Positions 43,664 through 54,113 of a stretch of 64,000 nucleotides of DNA are shown piece by piece; the first letter of the stretch is position 1, and each line of letters opens with the position of its first letter. Made by a program: the position numbers and the translations under genes. Source of the DNA: Adiantum capillus-veneris (Eukaryota; Streptophyta; Polypodiopsida; Polypodiales; Pteridaceae); NCBI GenBank assembly GCA_014529385.2, contig CM043956.1, forward strand, positions 59,837,120-59,901,119. Reading direction: 5' to 3'. A model generated the notes under the pieces. That model saw nothing but the letters and a program-made list of their open reading frames with translations. It ran no database searches and was not told the DNA's origin.

Positions 43664-46600
43664 TTACTCTTGGGAAGCATTGTAAGCATTGACAAGGTTT
43701 AGGTTATCCTTTAATTGTATGCCTTGCATCCATCTAGCATCTTCAAAAGGATAATTCTTAAACTTAATAAGATATCGTCGGATAGTCTTACCACCTCTTA
43801 ATACCTTGTCTTCATGTCAGAGAATGGACTCGGGCTGCAGCACCTCCTCTTGGTCCTCGATCTCCGGTGGGTCTTCAGTAGTTGGTTCTTGAGGTGGCTC
43901 TCCTTTGTAAGGCTTTAATAGGCTCACATGGAAAGCATTGTGTATGAGCCAATGATTGGGCAACTTGAGTTGATAGGCCATCTCATTGATTGGCCTAAGA
44001 CTCTGGAAGGGACCATAGTACCTTTTTGCTAGTTTAGCATAGTACTTTTGGTGTCCCATAGGATTCTTGCCCATCGTGTGCCTTAATCGAGCCTTGAGAA
44101 ACTTTAATAAGACCCAATCATTTTCTTTAAAGGCTTGGGCTCTTCTGTGTTTCTCAGCAGCAACCTTTTGCCTTTGCTGTGAGATAGAAATAGCATCCTT
44201 AATCTTTTGAAAAGATTCTTGTAGGTCACGGCTATACTCATCTGCAGCGAAGATCTTCCCATGTACCTTAAGTAGCAAGGGACTTTTTGATCTCCCCTCA
44301 ATTACCTCGAAAGGTGCTTTTCCCGTGGAAGTATGTACAGTGTTATTGTAAGCATACTCCACTAAGGGTAAGTACTTCTCCCATTTGGATCTTTGATCTA
44401 CTTCCGTTACGTAGGCTTTTAGTAGATCGAGAATTGTTAGGTTAGCTATTTCACTTTGGCCATCCGTTTGTGGATGATAGGCCAAAGAGAAGTTTAGCCT
44501 TGTCCCTAAATTCTCAAAGAGACCCTTCCAAAAATTACTGGTCATTCTAGGATCTCTATCCAACACTATGGACATTGGCAAGCCATGGTACTTGAAAATT
44601 TGTGCAATGAAGAGGTTTGCCATTTGATGGGCTTTGATAGTCTTTTTGACGGGTATAAAATGAGCTTGTTTACTGAACCTGTCTACTACTATCGTCCATA
44701 TTTTCGTATTCCCATGGATAGACTTAGGCAATCCAAAGATAAAATCCATGGATATGCTCTCCCATGGTGAATTAGAGATTGGCAAGGGTTGAAGCAATCC
44801 AAGTCGCTTCCCTCTATCAAATTTTGTCTTTTGGCATACCACACATTTAGAAACATACTCTTGTATGTTCACTTTCATGGTAGGCCAATAGAAATATGTT
44901 TCAATTCCCTTTAAGGTAGACTGAATCCCTCTATTCCCCGCATAAGGTGGAGCATGTGATTCATACATTACTTTCTCACGTAGTGAGTTAGTAACTCATA
45001 GTCTATTGCCGTAGAGAAGATAACCATCTTGTAAAGTAAATGGTTCTTCTTTCTTCCCTAATGCAAGGGCTGAGATCACATCTCTAAAATCGGGATCAGT
45101 AGCATACTCATCTATCATTGAAGATTGATCATTGCGAGTTGCTATGGAAACCGCATTCACTCTCGGTCGTCTTGAGAGTGCATCAGCTACTTGATTATGC
45201 TTGCCAGCAATATGAGCAATATGAAAATGAAATTGCGAAAGGAAATTTACCCACCTCATTTGTTTGTCGGAGAGCTTGGTCTGCGTCATGAAGTACTTAA
45301 GACTTTGGTGATCCGTTCGCATAATGAAAGGAGTCCCCAATAAATAGTGCTTCCATGAGTCTAAGGTATGTAGAACTGCAAGGAGTTCCTTTTCATATAT
45401 GCCTAGATCTTGCTCAACACGGTCGAGCCTTCGACTCTCATAGCCTATGGCGTGCCCTTCTTGGAGCAAAACAGCTCCAAGGCAATCACCACAAGCATCA
45501 CATTGGACCTCAAATGGTTTTGAGAGATCCGGTAGTGTAAGCACAGGTTGAGAGATAAGCTTTTCTTTAAGATTTTTGAAACAATTGTTCTCCTTAGCAG
45601 ACCATGTATACCTAACTCTTTTCTTTGTTAGGTCATGTAATGGTCCCGCAATTTGTGATAACTTTTCTATGAAGCGTCTATAGTATGAACACATACCTAT
45701 AAAGCTTCTATAGTATGCACACATACCTATAAAACTTTTCTATGAAGCGTCTATAGTATGCACACATACCTATAAAGCTTCTTAGTTCATGAAGATTCCT
45801 TGGTTTAGGCCATCCTTTTATTACCTCTAACTTGGATGGATCCATTTGGATGCCATCTTGAGAGATAATGTGACCTAAATACTGAATCTCTTGCAAGAAA
45901 AATTCACTTTTCTTTCGATTAACATAAAGTTTATTCTCTCTTAAAACTTGAAATATTACCTGGAGGTGCTGCTTGTGTTCGTCTAATGAATTAGAGTAGA
46001 TGATAATATCATCAAAGAACACTCCAGTGAAGGTTCGATGAGGCCTGAACAGCTTCTCCATCAAGCGGTTGAATGTGGCTGGTGAATTGGTCAAGCCAAA
46101 AGGCATGACAATGTATTCATAAAGACCAAATGTGGTGCACAATGCGGTCTTTACAATATCTTGATCAACTATCCTTATTTGATGATAGCCACTTTTTAGC
46201 TCAATCCTACTGAAGTAGGTCGATCCTTGTAGCTTATCAAATAGGTCTTCTACATGTGGAACGGGAAACCTATTCTTGATAGTGATCCTATTTAGTGCTC
46301 TATAGTGGACACACATATGATATGTGCCGTCTTTCTTTTGCACTAATAGCATAGGTGAGCAAAATGGAGATGAGCTAGGCCTAACCATGACCTTCTCAAC
46401 TAACTCATGCACTTGCCGCATAATCTCCTCTTGTTGAGCTTGAGAAACTCTATAAGGAGGTTTGTTAGGCGGTGAACTTCCTGGAAGAAGTTCAATTTCA
46501 TGGTCATCATTACCTCGTTCAGGAGGTAGCTCACAAGGGATGCCGTCAATAAAAACATCTTGAAATCCCTTGAGAAAATTGGATAACTCTAATTCCTTTT

Positions 46601-48681
46601 GGTTGCTTTTATTTTCTTTTGCTAAAGCATTAGGTTCATTTTGAGAATCTTTAACAAAAATCATGTACACAAAAATAGATCTCTTTATTGACTTCTTGAA
46701 AGCTGGTGTATGTACAATGGGGATAGTGTTACCCATTTCCTTAGCATCTATATACATGTCTTTTTCCTTGAACTTAAAAGAGATTCTCCTTTCAGGAAAT
46801 TTAACATAGGCGGTCAAACCATGGTGCCCCTAGGATTAGATCCTCATGCTTGAGAGGAGAGATAAAGAAGTCCTCTTTGTCCACATAGCTTTGAACATGA
46901 AGCCTCAATTTCCCGATTAAGGGAGTGATTGAAGCTTCTTGCTCCTTGAAACCACTGTATGCGGGTAGGACATCTCCCATCTCATAAGCTTGTATGCCTA
47001 GCTTGGTGGCCAACTCTATAGATATAAAATTGTGAGTAGAACCAGGGTCAAAGAGAATAAAAGCATCATGTTCTCTTACCTTTCCCCAAGCATGGCATAG
47101 AGGAGATCCTTTGTGGTGAGTTTGGTGAGTCTCCTCCTCTTGGATTTCTACAAAGGAAGATCTAGGAGGATCTTGGAGGTTGTTCTTTTGGGAACAAGCG
47201 CGGTACGCATGCCCTTGTTCTCCGCACTTGAAGCACCAGTTATCCTTGCGATAACGCTCAAGCTCTTCAGGAGAGAGTTTGTTTTTACCTTTGTAAACTC
47301 CCTTCTCTTTATCTTTGTTGGAGTTGCCCTTAGGAGACTTTTGGACGTTGTCCTTCCCCTTAGGCTCGTTGGAACCCTTGTTTTTCATGGGCTTATTATT
47401 TCTTTTAGCCCCCATTTGGAAATTGATTCGAGAGTCCACCATAGTATGGTGTATTACCGCCGATATGGTACGTGGCCTTTCGGAGTTGACATACTCCGCC
47501 ATTTCTTCGGTTAAAAGCCCGCACAAAATTGTTGCTTTTGCTCTCCAAAATCCAACTTTTTGAAGACAGTGGCTTTGGGTTGTAGGTCCCAAAACTTGTC
47601 TACATATTTGTGGATGGATTCATAGGGAGAGAGCTTTAAGCTTCGCCATTCGGTGAGTACTGTCTTTGGCATCAATGGCCAAAAATTGCTTCATAATGGA
47701 AGCTCTTAAAGCTTTCCATGTTCGTGGAGCTTCACCGTTGTCTCGTAGGCTAGACCACCATTGTCTGGCGGACTTTTGAAAGTGCATAGCTACATGGTGT
47801 AGCTTAGAGGACTCCATGAAGCCCTCATCTCCAAACGCCGCATCAAACTGTTGGATAAAGGCCAAGACTTTGTCCGTGGCACCAAAGGTGCCATCATAGG
47901 TAAGGAAAGAGATGCTCTTCCCTCCCTCTTTGAATTTCTTCAGCTTGGATGACCTCTTCCATGCGGCATAGGATTTCCTATGGCCTCTTCTTTTTGATGG
48001 TTCAAAGGTTGCACCATCACTTTCTTCAGAAGGTGAAGAATTTGAAGAAGGTGGAGAAGAGGGTGACCTCTTTCTCGCCTTTTTCTTGTCTTGATCTTCG
48101 TCGTCTTCACCATCACTTTCATAAGAGGAAGAGGATGAAGAATATGGGGAAGAGGGTGTCCTCTTTCTCGCCTTTTTCTTCTCTTGCTTTTTATCATCCC
48201 TCTTTGAATTATGGTGTGGAGAAGAGTGTGATGGTCTTCTCCGCTTTGGTGGTGATGGAGAGCATTTAGCCCGCCTTCTTCGTGGAGCCATCTCTGTCAA
48301 GGTGGCGGGAGACTCACTTCTTTCTCGTTCCTTTGATGGAGGCTCTTGAGTTTTCCTTTGGGAAGGAGATGCATCATCAAGAAGTAAATTCTTGAGCCCT
48401 TCGTATGGATTCTCTTCTTCTTCCTGAATCGGAGAGAGACCTCTTTTGGGAGTCTCACAAGGAGGCTTCCTAGGTGTTCTCTCGTCATGGTGATGAGCTT
48501 GGAGAATCCCGTGAGCACGGAGCTGTCGTTGCACTTCACTTTGGAGAGATGGATTGCCCATGGCTTGTTGAAGCCTAGAAACAAGATAGTTAACAAGCAT
48601 CGGAGCATCATTAGTAGCTTGCTCATTAGCAAAATCAAAGTTATCAACATTAATTTCACTCTCTTTACTATTGTCAGTCAT
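43664..48681 (-). pseudogene. G4 gag-pol, nearly full length, with few disabling changes
   Basis: Starts MTDNSKESE (ATG 48679-48681) and ends with the family stop at 43664-43666. All domains of G3 are present in order. Breaks relative to G3: a 2-bp deletion in gag near 47660 (GACAAAGTAC became GACAGTAC); a 2-bp insertion near 47515; an 8-bp deletion after GAPWFDRL near 46812; a 73-bp duplication in RT near 45661-45780; TGC to TGA at about 44993-44995 (Cys to stop in RLCVTNSL); and CGA to TGA at 43817-43819, cutting off the chromodomain. RT VFFDDIIIYS and integrase IVLDRDPRMTS and TDGQSEIAN motifs are still readable. Note SDRDP has become LDRDP. Confidence 0.92.
45661..45780 (-). repeat. 73-bp tandem duplication in the G4 RT region
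   Basis: ACTTTTCTATGAAGCGTC occurs at 45661 and 45734, with a partial third copy (CTATAGTATGCACACATACC) between them. It encodes a repeated FIGMCAYYRRFIEKF and shifts the frame. Confidence 0.92.
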
Positions 48682-49036
48682 TCTAACAACTTTTAGGTGT
48701 AAACTTTTTAGGTGCACTTTGGCACTTCAAGCCCTAGTTGCTACTCCTCTTTACCCCTTTAGAAAAAGCACTCAAGCTACTGTACTCGTGGCTCGAATAC
48801 CATTAATTGCAAGGAATAGAAGAGAGGTTCTTTCAACACCAAAACAGCACTGGCTCCTGTCAAGCTTCTAATAGCTCAATAGTGGTTAAGCCATAGGCAA
48901 GCAGGCCCCGTAGGACTCCACTATTAAGGCCATAGCTCTCGACGGTGATGCCCCATTAACTGCACAAAGGCAGGTGCACTGCAAGGCTGAAAAATCCCTA
49001 TTCTACTTACTCACAGGCAATTAATAATACCAACCT

Positions 49037-49440
49037 TTTTCTCCACGTTTCAGAGGCACGACCATCATCCATAAACCATAAATATGATATGAGATTTAGT
49101 CTAGACTAAATAGTAATATTGTGTCACGTAGATTCGGGCCATCGTGACTCTTGGCACAATAACTCTCTACTTTCACTTCTCTTAATAAGAGGGAGTGGAG
49201 AGTTTCTCGACTAATCGAGACCACCCATCCTTGACTGGCAACCTGAGCCAGTCTCCACTTTCCACCCCACACTCACACTTTTTACCACGTTGTTTTACAT
49301 ATACAAACAGTGTTCCTTAATTAATTCCAAACACAGGTTCTCTTATACAACCCTTCAAACAATACCAAAACAATTTTAAAAAGTCCTAATGAAGACAGCC
49401 CTATTATTCAACAAAAATAACTTTTTCAATTTCTCATGAG
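49037..49440 (-). repeat. Old inverted fragment of a family D LTR
   Basis: The reverse complement aligns, with many changes, to 52935-53255 of the D LTR: GTGTGAGTGTGGGGTGGAAA, GGCTCAGGTTGCCA, GATGGGTGGTC and CGTGCCTCTGAAAC are shared. It lies head to head with the D element on its right and replaces the missing end of G4 on its left. Confidence 0.75.
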
Positions 49441-50100
49441 TTGTCACTATAAGGTCTCTGACCCCGATCAAAAGAGCACCATTGTACCATGAAATGAACA
49501 TAATGGAAAAAGTTACTAATTTTAGCAGTTTTCCAAATTCTGTCAAGGCCATGATGTTTAGAATGTTTTAAAGCTTTGAAATGTGAATTAAAATAATTTT
49601 CGTAAAAATTTTCCAGAAATAGAAATTTTTTGGTCACCCGACCCGTCCAGTTTTGATCGTCTCGAAAAACTGCACCCGTACCCTGAATTTCAAAAAAATG
49701 CATTTTCGGACCCCGGGGACTGCTAAATATGGCAGGTACTCGGGCCAGTACGCCTTAGTTAGAGCTTGCTATAGCAATTTTCGGCATCAAAATCCGAGTC
49801 GTATGACCCGTTTTAGCCTAGAACCAAATTTCCTAAAAATTATCCAGGGAGGTATCGGGGGCCCGAGGCTTTATGGGAACAGGTTCCAGCCCACTGCAAA
49901 CCAGCTTTAGCAGCTAGGGGGCGCCCTCTTGCCTTGTGGGAGTCTTGGGAGAGTTTCTAAGCCAGTAACTAAGTCTCAGAGCCACTTAACCAAGCCAACC
50001 TGACACTTGGTGGGTAGGGGAACTGGACTTGCCAATGCAGAGACTGAGTGCTCCTGCAGTTGCATTTATCAAGGTTGGTCGATTTTCAGCCTGTAGGAGC

Positions 50101-50110
50101 CTATTTAAAG
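50101..50110 (+). promoter_or_regulatory. TATA-like box of the D LTR
   Basis: CTATTTAAAG, conserved at 61899-61908 in the 3' LTR and followed immediately by the CA repeat. Transcription would start near 50135, leaving about 2 kb of LTR downstream. Inferred from sequence only. Confidence 0.4.
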
Positions 50111-50601
50111 GCGTGCACACACACACACACACACACACACCTACACACACTCTGGGAAGGTGCTGCCGGTTCACACACCTTTTGAAGGAGAAGCAAGGAG
50201 GAAGGTGCTGCCGAATTCTCATCTCAAGAAGCTCAATTAGATCAGAAAATCGAGAAGGTTATCAGCCCTTAATCACGGTAACCACAGTTTAATTAATGCT
50301 TTCTGCAAATCCTTTTCATTACCACCTAAATTTCTCGTCTATTATGCTTATTCCTAGTCGTAATTCTCTATAATTACTCCCTAAATTCTCTTTAACCATA
50401 TTCTATTAAGTAATCATCATTCCAAAGCTGAATTATCAGCCATTCATCATCCTCGATTAATGATTAGTGCATGATTAACAGAATTTTCTCTCTCTAGGTA
50501 GCAGAGTGATTAATTGATAAACCGGTAACTGTGTAGATTGATGAAAAATCACTTTTTTATTAACAATGTAGCTAAATTAGATCCATTCTCTTATGCATTA
50601 A

Positions 50602-51922
50602 CACTAGGTTGGTAATGGGACACTTTTATGTCCTGTTAAGTGACCATTTTCCTTGAATTATGTCAAGAGTTTCAAAATGGATTTTGAGGTGCTATCTGTC
50701 TAGAAAGTTGTCTCATGAGCTGAAAAAAACTCGACATTTTTTTGAAATATCAATTCCATCTTTAACCTTGTCCTTGCACAACATTTCACAACCTAAATTG
50801 TGTGAAAAAACGGGTCCTGTTTTTGGCTTTTTTCAACTTTTTGCAACTATACCACTCTATAATTCATGTTTGTGAGGTCTATAATGCTAGAGAACTATCT
50901 TTAGTAGTCCTCAACATGTCCTGATGCTTCTAGGGAGAAACAAATGTTAAAGTTGTAAGTTATGACCAAATTACAAAAATTGTCAAATCCTGTTTTTTAG
51001 CCAATTTTAGCTCTTCTATGATTTTTTTGGTGGCTTTCATGATATCCAAATGAAGTTTTGATTTTCTATGTCGCATATTGTAACATAAAGCTAATATTCC
51101 TTGAGTTTTGGGGCACCTAATACCCTATTTTGCATAGTAGACAACGATGGTTGATTTTTTTCAATTATAGAAGAAAAGGAAACATTCTACTATATCAAGT
51201 ATATCTTTTTCAATATTGTTAGTTTCTTGTGACAAGTACATGCATTTTGTAGGTAGTAACCATATCTAGTCATAAGGATCAAATTTTCCTAGATATTGAA
51301 TAGTTTCTATGGGATTCTACAACTCATAATGTTGAACCCAGTTTTTTCATGTTTGCTGTATTTAGCACTTCATCTTTGTCCCCAAGATTCCCGTTGGTAA
51401 GAGATGTATTATTCTTTTGACATGCTCCATGGCTCCTTATGAACCTAAAGGACAATAGGGAACTAAGAAAACATGCATATATTATTTGTATTGAGCGTGG
51501 CTATAGAAACTTTGATGACAGGTTTGCAGAATGGTAAAAATTCAACTTTTTGTATCTATTTCTTTCGGAAAAATAAAAAATAGTGAGTGAGAAGCAATCA
51601 TATGTTCAGATCACCAACCCATTGAAGTTAACTAGGAAATTTATCTCAAGTCCTACAAAAATCCCTAATCTTATTTTTATGCAACAAAACGTAAGAAATG
51701 ACTGTTTTTATGAAAATGTACTGGTCCATCAACTTTGGAGGCTTGGTGTGACCAAAAGATGAGAAATTTTACAAGTTTCTTATTTTGTCCATGTGTAGTA
51801 GGCCTTGAACTATAACCTCGTGAAAGGATTTTACAAAATGAGTGGATCTACTATGGTTTTGGAGGTTTTTTTCAAAACCCTGAAAGGACACTTTTATGTC
51901 CTGTTAGGTTACCAACCTAGTG
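50602..51922. mobile_element. 1321-bp non-autonomous TIR transposon inside the D 5' LTR
   Basis: Ends CACTAGGTTGGTAA and its reverse complement, a 14-bp TIR. TTAA flanks both sides (50598-50601, 51923-51926). The 3' LTR of the same element reads ATGCATTAAGATG with one TTAA, so it shows the empty site. A near-palindrome GGACACTTTTATGTCC lies just inside each end, in the same orientation. No coding capacity. CACTA ends suggest the CACTA group, but those usually duplicate 3 bp; TTAA is typical of piggyBac, whose ends differ. Family left open. Confidence 0.85.
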
Positions 51923-52707
51923 TTAAGATGTAATTAAGGAATAATTAATCTGTCATTAAGTCTCATACGCATAAGATAAATCTGCATCATCTAGTTGCTA
52001 GGAAAGAGATTAATCATACTTAATTCATCTCTGATCTGGTAATTCCATTAGTGAAATCCTACTATTCTTAATCATGTAAGCCGAGTAATTATCTTTAGAT
52101 CTGGTTCCCATAGGATTATGTGTCATCCATAATGATTGCTATATGGAAAAATCTAGACCTCTCATATAGGAGGAATTAATTGATGTTACTAATCTATCTA
52201 TTGGGTTGTTATGACACTTGCGGACATTAGCTCTTTTCTCCAAGTTAATTAATAAAAGTAGTGAGTTTAAAATGGCCCCGGTTAAGAGGACTCGCTTTGG
52301 TGGAGCCCACGACCACGAGGCAGGAACGAGGAAGGTGAACGGAAAGGGAAACGCTCCCATGGAGGAACAAATACCGGCCATCTCACGGGCCATGGACGAA
52401 GAAATGGAAGAGGTAGGTCATAATTTCATTCAAGCTGTTTATTTTAACATTGCACACATCTAGTTAGGAATGAAAATATCCCCAAACATGTTGGAGAAAT
52501 CCGTCGGAAACCTCGGCATTGAATTCATTGTACATTAAGTTCTAAAGTAGGAAGGAAATGATTGATGGGTATGCTGGTTGCAATAGGAAAGAATGTCTGC
52601 TAGGGAAAATTTAGCTCGACATGTTCATTTTATTTCCAATGTTGAATCAGTCCCGACCCCCCTACTGATCACAAGGGGCAGAGTTTTTCGTTAAAGGGCT
52701 CTTGAAT

Positions 52708-52827
52708 CCACGACTTGCTTTTTATGCGGTGGGTACCCATGACTTGCTTTCTACGCGGCGGGAACCCACGTCTTGCTTTCTATGCGGTGGGAGTGTCCAT
52801 GACGTGCTTTCTATGCGGTGGACATAC
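52708..52827 (+). repeat. Four tandem 29-31-bp hairpin units in the D LTR
   Basis: Units at 52708, 52737, 52766 and 52797 follow CCAYGACTTGCTTTCTATG plus CGGTGG. Each begins CCAC or CCAT and ends GTGG or GCGG, so it can form a short stem with a 20-base loop. Also present in the 3' LTR at 63271-63390. They lie within the predicted intron. Confidence 0.8.
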
Positions 52828-53496
52828 CTAGTTGTATGGGCAGCTAGGCGACAACGGGAGGAATGAACTCTCGCTGGAGGGGGGATGTTGTACCTCCAGA
52901 ACATTGGAATTTTAATGAATAAGTTTGAGTAGAATTTTTACTAGAATATTGTCTTGGTCTTGTTTGCAATACTGGTTGAAGGGCTGTCTTAACGAACAAT
53001 GTGCTTCGGAATTAAAACAAGGAATGTTTATGTTGAACAACCTTTGTGGTAGTAATTAGGTCACACAAGGAAGTGTGAGTGTGGGGGTGGAAAGTGGGGG
53101 CTTGGCTCAGGTTGCCAATGCCTACGAGATGGGTGGTCCTGATTGGTCGGGAACTCTCTGTCCCCATAGTGCTTACTCGATATTAGTAATGCTCATTGCC
53201 CCAAGAGCGGGGAATTCTCGAGAGTACGTGCCTCTGAAACATGGGGAAAAAGGCACTCGAGGCTTTTCTCCTCTTGGAAGGTGGGTCTTAGGATTGCTAG
53301 ATAGCTCAAGTACGCTTCCCCTGCGAGGTGGAGCTAGATCTCCCTGCTAGTAGGCTGGAACTCGACTCACTTTGTGATTAGAGATCGTCCGCTAGTCGAA
53401 CCCCGAACCATTTTGTTTGCTTTTGCAATAGATCTAGTGGCCACTAGGTTCACCATCAGATCCGCCGTTGATACGGTGGGGTGGGGACCTCACACC

Positions 53497-53508
53497 TGGT
53501 AACAGAGC
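53497..53508 (+). other. Primer binding site of D
   Basis: TGGTAACAGAGC, one base different from the G3 site TGGTATCAGAGC, so initiator Met-tRNA is the likely primer. It lies two bases past a CACA at the LTR end. Confidence 0.75.
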
Positions 53509-54113
53509 CTAGGTTAGGCTGGGAAATAAAGTCGTACTGTTTGAATATTTAAATAAGGAACTGAAAGTATATAGGTAGTTGATCCGAATTCCTTGCATTG
53601 GTGTTGCAGGAAGACCCCGTGCTCGAATATCGGAAGTTCCAAGTGTTTGAGCTTATTTATGAGCAAGCTCAAAGATCCCCAGTTTACCAGTTCAGGCGAG
53701 ATGTCATGGAGATATTGTTGAAGGCTTATACGCCACACTCCACTCGCATTGATAAAGGATGGGAACTTGATTGAAAATTTCTAGGAGGGGTTTACTACAT
53801 CAACGCTCGGAAGCTAGGATGCCTGGCTACTGACTTGAAGAAGATACGTTGGGGAGAAGAGTTGAGAGTAATAGAGATATTCTACTTGGTGCCTACACGA
53901 TTGGACCAGACTGTTTCAGACAACTCCAACCAAACCATCAACGATTGGCTCTTGGAGAAGGTCACCAATGTGATCCCAGCAAACCGAGTCAAAACCTTTG
54001 TATTACTGAAAGCGGAACTCCGGCTCGATATCTTAGCTTATTATCCACTCAAGAATGAGTATAGTAACTATTACACGAATAAAATAGTGCATCATGTGAA
54101 TACCATCTCCTAG

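Larger units (their letters stand above)
41721..49036 (-). mobile_element. Truncated Ty3/Gypsy copy G4, minus strand
   Basis: Same family as G3, inverted. It has its 3' LTR (41721-43305), polypurine tract (43309-43318 as its complement), 3' UTR, gag-pol and the leader up to about 49036, which corresponds to about 14443 of G3. The 5' LTR and primer site are missing; the sequence switches there to an old LTR fragment of family D. The 3' LTR side lies in the Copia relic, next to CTCTG (41716-41720). Confidence 0.92.
49452..53494 (+). repeat. 5' LTR of D
   Basis: About 4.04 kb including a 1321-bp insertion; the LTR proper is about 2.7 kb, long for a plant Gypsy element. Contains a TATA-like box (50101), a CA repeat (50116-50141, 26 bp against 56 bp in the 3' LTR), a predicted coding exon (52272-52412) and four tandem hairpin units (52708-52827). 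Ends near CACACC before TGGTAACAGAGC. Confidence 0.82.
52272..54113 (+). pseudogene. Predicted spliced ORF of D: exon 1 in the LTR, exon 2 after the PBS
   Basis: Exon 1 is 52272-52412 (47 codons from MAPVKRTRFGGAH to EEMEE), ending GAG|GTAGGT, a strong donor in phase 0. Exon 2 starts after GTGTTGCAG at 53610, also phase 0, and stays in one frame to TAA at 54113 (EDPVLEYRKFQVFELIYEQA; later YYINARKLGCLATDLKKI). The 1197-base intron covers the end of the 5' LTR and the PBS. A single in-frame TGA at 53772 breaks this copy. Poly(A)-type AATAAA follows near 54207. Exon 1 is also open, with its donor intact, in the 3' LTR (62834). About 214 residues in all; no family recognised. Splicing is inferred, not shown. 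Confidence 0.45.

Noticed and set aside
50602-51922. Calling the TIR element a definite CACTA or piggyBac transposon
   Set aside because: End sequence and TTAA duplication point to different superfamilies and there is no transposase to decide.
52708-52827. Repeat array resembling a CRISPR array
   Set aside because: Units are directly adjacent without spacers, and this is a plant LTR.
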